A stretch of DNA of 53,029 bases from Winogradskyella sp. UBA3174 (GTDB taxonomy: Bacteria; Bacteroidota; Bacteroidia; Flavobacteriales; Flavobacteriaceae), in contig NZ_DEXW01000026.1 of the NCBI RefSeq assembly GCF_002364335.1, forward strand, positions 1 through 53,029, given 5' to 3'. This document shows, in pieces, positions 51,018 through 53,029 of the stretch. The position numbers and the translations under genes are program-made. Every line of letters begins with the position of its first letter. Within the stretch, counting starts at the first letter, position 1. Below the pieces are notes generated by a model, which was not told where the DNA came from, searched no databases, and worked only from the letters and a program-made list of their open reading frames with translations.

Positions 51018-51533
51018 ATGAAGTTTTTATTAAGCTTATTTGCTATAGCATTACTTACTTTATCATGTGATTCTTCAAAACAAAGTATTACAGATACTGA
51101 TAAGGCAACTACTAATTCTAAAAATAATGCCTCTATTGTACAAACAAGGAGTACTGGCGATTATTACAATACTAAAAGTGTTACCTACACAACAAGCTCT
51201 AGAACGTCCTTTGAATATATTGATATTTCAGAATCTAAAATCGCTTATTCAACAGATCGTAATTTAATTGAAATAGATACATTTAATTCTAAAAAAGGAG
51301 ATTGGCAAGATATAAAAAGGCTTCTTAGAGAAATAGATACTCAAACTATTTCAAATCTAAAAGCTCCAACAGATAAGCGCCTATATGATGGTGCTGCTCA
51401 TGCAACACTTAGCTTAAGAGAAGGTGACATTCTCTTTGAAACACCAACTTTTGATGAAGGGGAACCTCCTACTAAAATTAAAGAATTAGTTAATAAAGTG
51501 TTATCCATTAAGGAAAGTGTCTTAAAACAATAG
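51018..51533 (+). CDS. Lipoprotein of unknown function between sufS and sufE
   Basis: Signal peptide ends LTLSC, followed by a Ser/Thr/Asn-rich stretch and a beta-rich domain: SRTSFEYIDISESKIAYST and WQDIKRLLREIDTQTI, ending EGEPPTKIKELVNKVL. It matches no family I know; the fold looks like a small ~100-residue alpha/beta domain found in other flavobacterial lipoproteins. It starts 45 bases after sufS and precedes sufE by about 33 bases, so it is probably cotranscribed. Confidence 0.7.
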   Translation: MKFLLSLFAIALLTLSCDSSKQSITDTDKATTNSKNNASIVQTRSTGDYYNTKSVTYTTSSRTSFEYIDISESKIAYSTDRNLIEIDTFNSKKGDWQDIKRLLREIDTQTISNLKAPTDKRLYDGAAHATLSLREGDILFETPTFDEGEPPTKIKELVNKVLSIKESVLKQ

Positions 51534-51541
51534 CTATTTTG

Positions 51542-51549
51542 TAATTTTG
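51542..51549 (+). promoter_or_regulatory. -7 element before sufE
   Basis: TAATTTTG (exact) lies 17 bases before the sufE ATG. It may give a second transcript start inside the SUF cluster. Confidence 0.4.
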
Positions 51550-51566
51550 CATTAAAGAAATTGAAT

Positions 51567-51989
51567 ATGACTATTGAAGAAGTTCAAAATGAAATTATAG
51601 AAGAGTTTGCAATGTTCGAAGATTGGGAAGAGCGCTACCAATACATGATAGATCTTGGTAAATCGCTACCCATAATTGAAGAACAATACAAGACTGAAGA
51701 TAATATAATAAAAGGTTGTCAAAGTAAAGTTTGGGTACATGCGAATTTACAAGAAGATAAAATAAACTTCACTGCAGACAGCGATGCCATTATAACAAAA
51801 GGTATTATAGCAATATTAATTAGAGCTTTTTCTAATCAACACCCTAAAGCTATTCTCGATGCAAACACAGAATTTATTGATAAAATAGGCCTAAAAGAAC
51901 ACTTGTCACCAACCAGAGCTAACGGCTTAGTTAGCATGATAAAACAACTAAAACTGTATGCTATTGCATACCAAACACAACTAAATTAA
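51567..51989 (+). CDS. sufE: Sulfur acceptor SufE
   Basis: 140 residues; the catalytic Cys is in IIKGCQSKVWV, which accepts the persulfide from SufS and passes it to SufBCD. LGKSLPIIEEQYKTEDN and LKEHLSPTRANGLVSMIKQ are family motifs. ATG 51567 is chosen over the upstream TTG at 51561. Cytoplasmic; the following gene begins one base after its stop. Confidence 0.95.
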   Translation: MTIEEVQNEIIEEFAMFEDWEERYQYMIDLGKSLPIIEEQYKTEDNIIKGCQSKVWVHANLQEDKINFTADSDAIITKGIIAILIRAFSNQHPKAILDANTEFIDKIGLKEHLSPTRANGLVSMIKQLKLYAIAYQTQLN

Positions 51990-51990
51990 G

Positions 51991-52317
51991 ATGAGCGAAG
52001 CAACTATAGATACAAATGTACTCGGAGATAAAATTGTTAGAGTTTTAAAAACTATTTTTGATCCTGAGATCCCTGTAGATATTTACGAACTAGGACTTAT
52101 TTACGATGTCTTTGTTAACGAAGACTACGAGGTTAAAATCCTTATGACGTTAACAACACCTAACTGCCCAGTCGCAGAGACTTTACCCTTAGAGGTAGAG
52201 GAAAAAGTAAAATCTATTAACGAAGTTAAAACTGCTAATGTGGAAATTACGTTTGATCCACCTTGGACGCAAGACTTAATGAGTGAAGAAGCTAAATTAG
52301 AATTAGGAATGCTTTAA
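51991..52317 (+). CDS. DUF59/MIP18-family Fe-S assembly factor
   Basis: 108 residues with IFDPEIPVDIYELGLIYDV, VKILMTLTTPNCPVAETLP (conserved Cys) and EITFDPPWTQDLMSEEAKLELG, typical of SufT-like DUF59 proteins that help cluster maturation or transfer. Directly behind sufE in the same transcript. The name sufT is used for relatives, usually larger, so no symbol is given. Confidence 0.93.
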   Translation: MSEATIDTNVLGDKIVRVLKTIFDPEIPVDIYELGLIYDVFVNEDYEVKILMTLTTPNCPVAETLPLEVEEKVKSINEVKTANVEITFDPPWTQDLMSEEAKLELGML

Positions 52318-52357
52318 TTCAGTTTTCAATGCTCACCCAAACTCTAGAAACATAAAA

Positions 52358-52864
52358 ATGGCAGAAGAAATAATAAATAGAGTAGCTAAAAGCAAGCTAA
52401 AAGTTATAGATTTAGAGGACTACTATCCAGATGGAAAGCGTGTTCTTTTTGATATTAAGAACTGGTTACTTGAAGGTTTGGTGCTTCGCGAAAAAGACTT
52501 TAGAGTTTCTGTAGCTGAGCATGATTGGTCGCAATACCAAGATTGTTATATCGCCTTACATTGCTCAACAGATGCTATTGTGCCAGACTGGGCTTACATG
52601 CTTATTTCGATAGAAACAAAATCTTATTCTAAACTCACTGTTATTGGCTCTTTAGAACAGTTAGAATCGATAATTTACACGTCAATAATTTCAGAATTAG
52701 ATCTGAAAATCTATAAAGACATGCCTGTAATTATCAAAGGGTGTTCTCACAAACCTGTACCTGCAAATGCTTTGGTGTTGCTATCACAAAGATTAAAACC
52801 AATTACAAAATCCATTATGTTTGGTGAAGCTTGTTCGTCGGTTCCTCTCTTTAAGAAAAAATAG
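52358..52864 (+). CDS. DUF2480 family protein
   Basis: A 168-residue soluble protein: VIDLEDYYPDGKRVLFDIKNWLLEGLVLREKDFR, HDWSQYQDCYIALHCSTDAIVPDWAYML and the C-terminal VIIKGCSHKPVPANALVLLSQ. This is the Bacteroidota-specific DUF2480, commonly next to sufE/DUF59, so a link to Fe-S assembly is likely by context. Cys residues in DCYIALHC, KGCSH and GEACSS could be metal ligands. The exact function is unknown. Confidence 0.9.
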   Translation: MAEEIINRVAKSKLKVIDLEDYYPDGKRVLFDIKNWLLEGLVLREKDFRVSVAEHDWSQYQDCYIALHCSTDAIVPDWAYMLISIETKSYSKLTVIGSLEQLESIIYTSIISELDLKIYKDMPVIIKGCSHKPVPANALVLLSQRLKPITKSIMFGEACSSVPLFKKK

Positions 52865-52934
52865 TTGATTAAAAAAATATGTCTTTTTCATAATTCCCTT
52901 GTCTTAGTAATAGTCCATAACATTTACTAAATAA

Positions 52935-52965
52935 TTTAACTAAAATTAAGAAAAACCTATATTTG
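52935..52965 (+). promoter_or_regulatory. Promoter of the gene leaving the window
   Basis: TTTA (52935-52938), a 19-base spacer and TATATTTG (52958-52965, exact) form a good promoter. The leader to the ATG at 53007 is about 38 bases. The rest of the 52865-53006 gap is AT-rich without genes. Confidence 0.6.
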
Positions 52966-53006
52966 CAACTTAATAACAACTATAATTTACTAAACTCTAA
53001 CTCATT

Positions 53007-53029
53007 ATGAACAAAAAATTACTTTTATC
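53007..53029 (+). CDS. Start of an exported protein (partial)
   Basis: Only MNKKLLL and two bases of the next codon are in the window. The basic start and Leu run look like the beginning of a signal peptide, and a good promoter lies 41 bases upstream. The product cannot be identified. Confidence 0.55.

Overview
The window is ordinary low-GC Flavobacteriaceae-type (Bacteroidota) chromosome. Support comes from T9SS type-B and GldM-like sequences, TonB-dependent receptors ending in aromatic residues, a type-B succinate dehydrogenase, ribosomal protein L21 fused to a helix-hairpin-helix tail, many lipoproteins, and promoters of the Bacteroidota form TAnnTTTG. No rRNA, tRNA, transposase, integrase or CRISPR array was seen.

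Layout. 1-7 kb: SH3-domain exported protein, small ABM monooxygenase, a T9SS-secreted protein with ten Cys/Trp repeats, penicillin-binding protein 1C and a small membrane protein. 7-13 kb: a nuclease-family exported protein divergent from a TonB-dependent receptor plus DUF5689 lipoprotein pair. 13-20 kb: small membrane protein, a metal-binding Cys-rich lipoprotein, an EamA transporter, an M16 peptidase pair (one active, one lacking the zinc motif), rplU-rpmA and a decayed GldM-C-like lipoprotein gene. 20-31 kb, nearly all minus strand: membrane-anchored MutS homologue, M28 peptidase, sdhCAB, an outer-membrane barrel and a large BNR/sortilin-like exported protein. 31-39 kb: glycine-rich membrane protein, Xaa-Pro aminopeptidase, orphan D12 adenine methylase, BrnQ, a beta-lactamase-family hydrolase, an alpha/beta hydrolase, two small zinc-ribbon paralogues and thiL. 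39-43.5 kb: a tight four-gene lipoprotein operon (choice-of-anchor B, beta-propeller repeat protein, MbnP family, di-heme MbnH/CcP family). 43.6-52.9 kb: a third zinc-ribbon paralogue and the SUF iron-sulfur cluster (sufA-type, sufB, lipoprotein, sufC, sufD, then sufS, lipoprotein, sufE, DUF59, DUF2480), interrupted by a reverse-strand PadR module.

How the genes work together. The SUF cluster supplies Fe-S clusters, used among others by SdhB in the window. The MbnP/MbnH pair is the best candidate for an unusual system: by family knowledge a di-heme enzyme modifies a tryptophan of its partner to create a copper site, here as a Bacteroidota lipoprotein version with two extra beta-propeller lipoproteins. 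The TonB receptor, DUF5689 and nuclease genes may form an extracellular nucleic-acid scavenging unit. At regulatory scale, several genes carry TAnnTTTG only 3-8 nt before the start codon, which suggests leaderless mRNAs; others have a small hairpin exactly at the predicted transcript start. All family assignments were made by eye from translated sequence and motifs; no database search was run.
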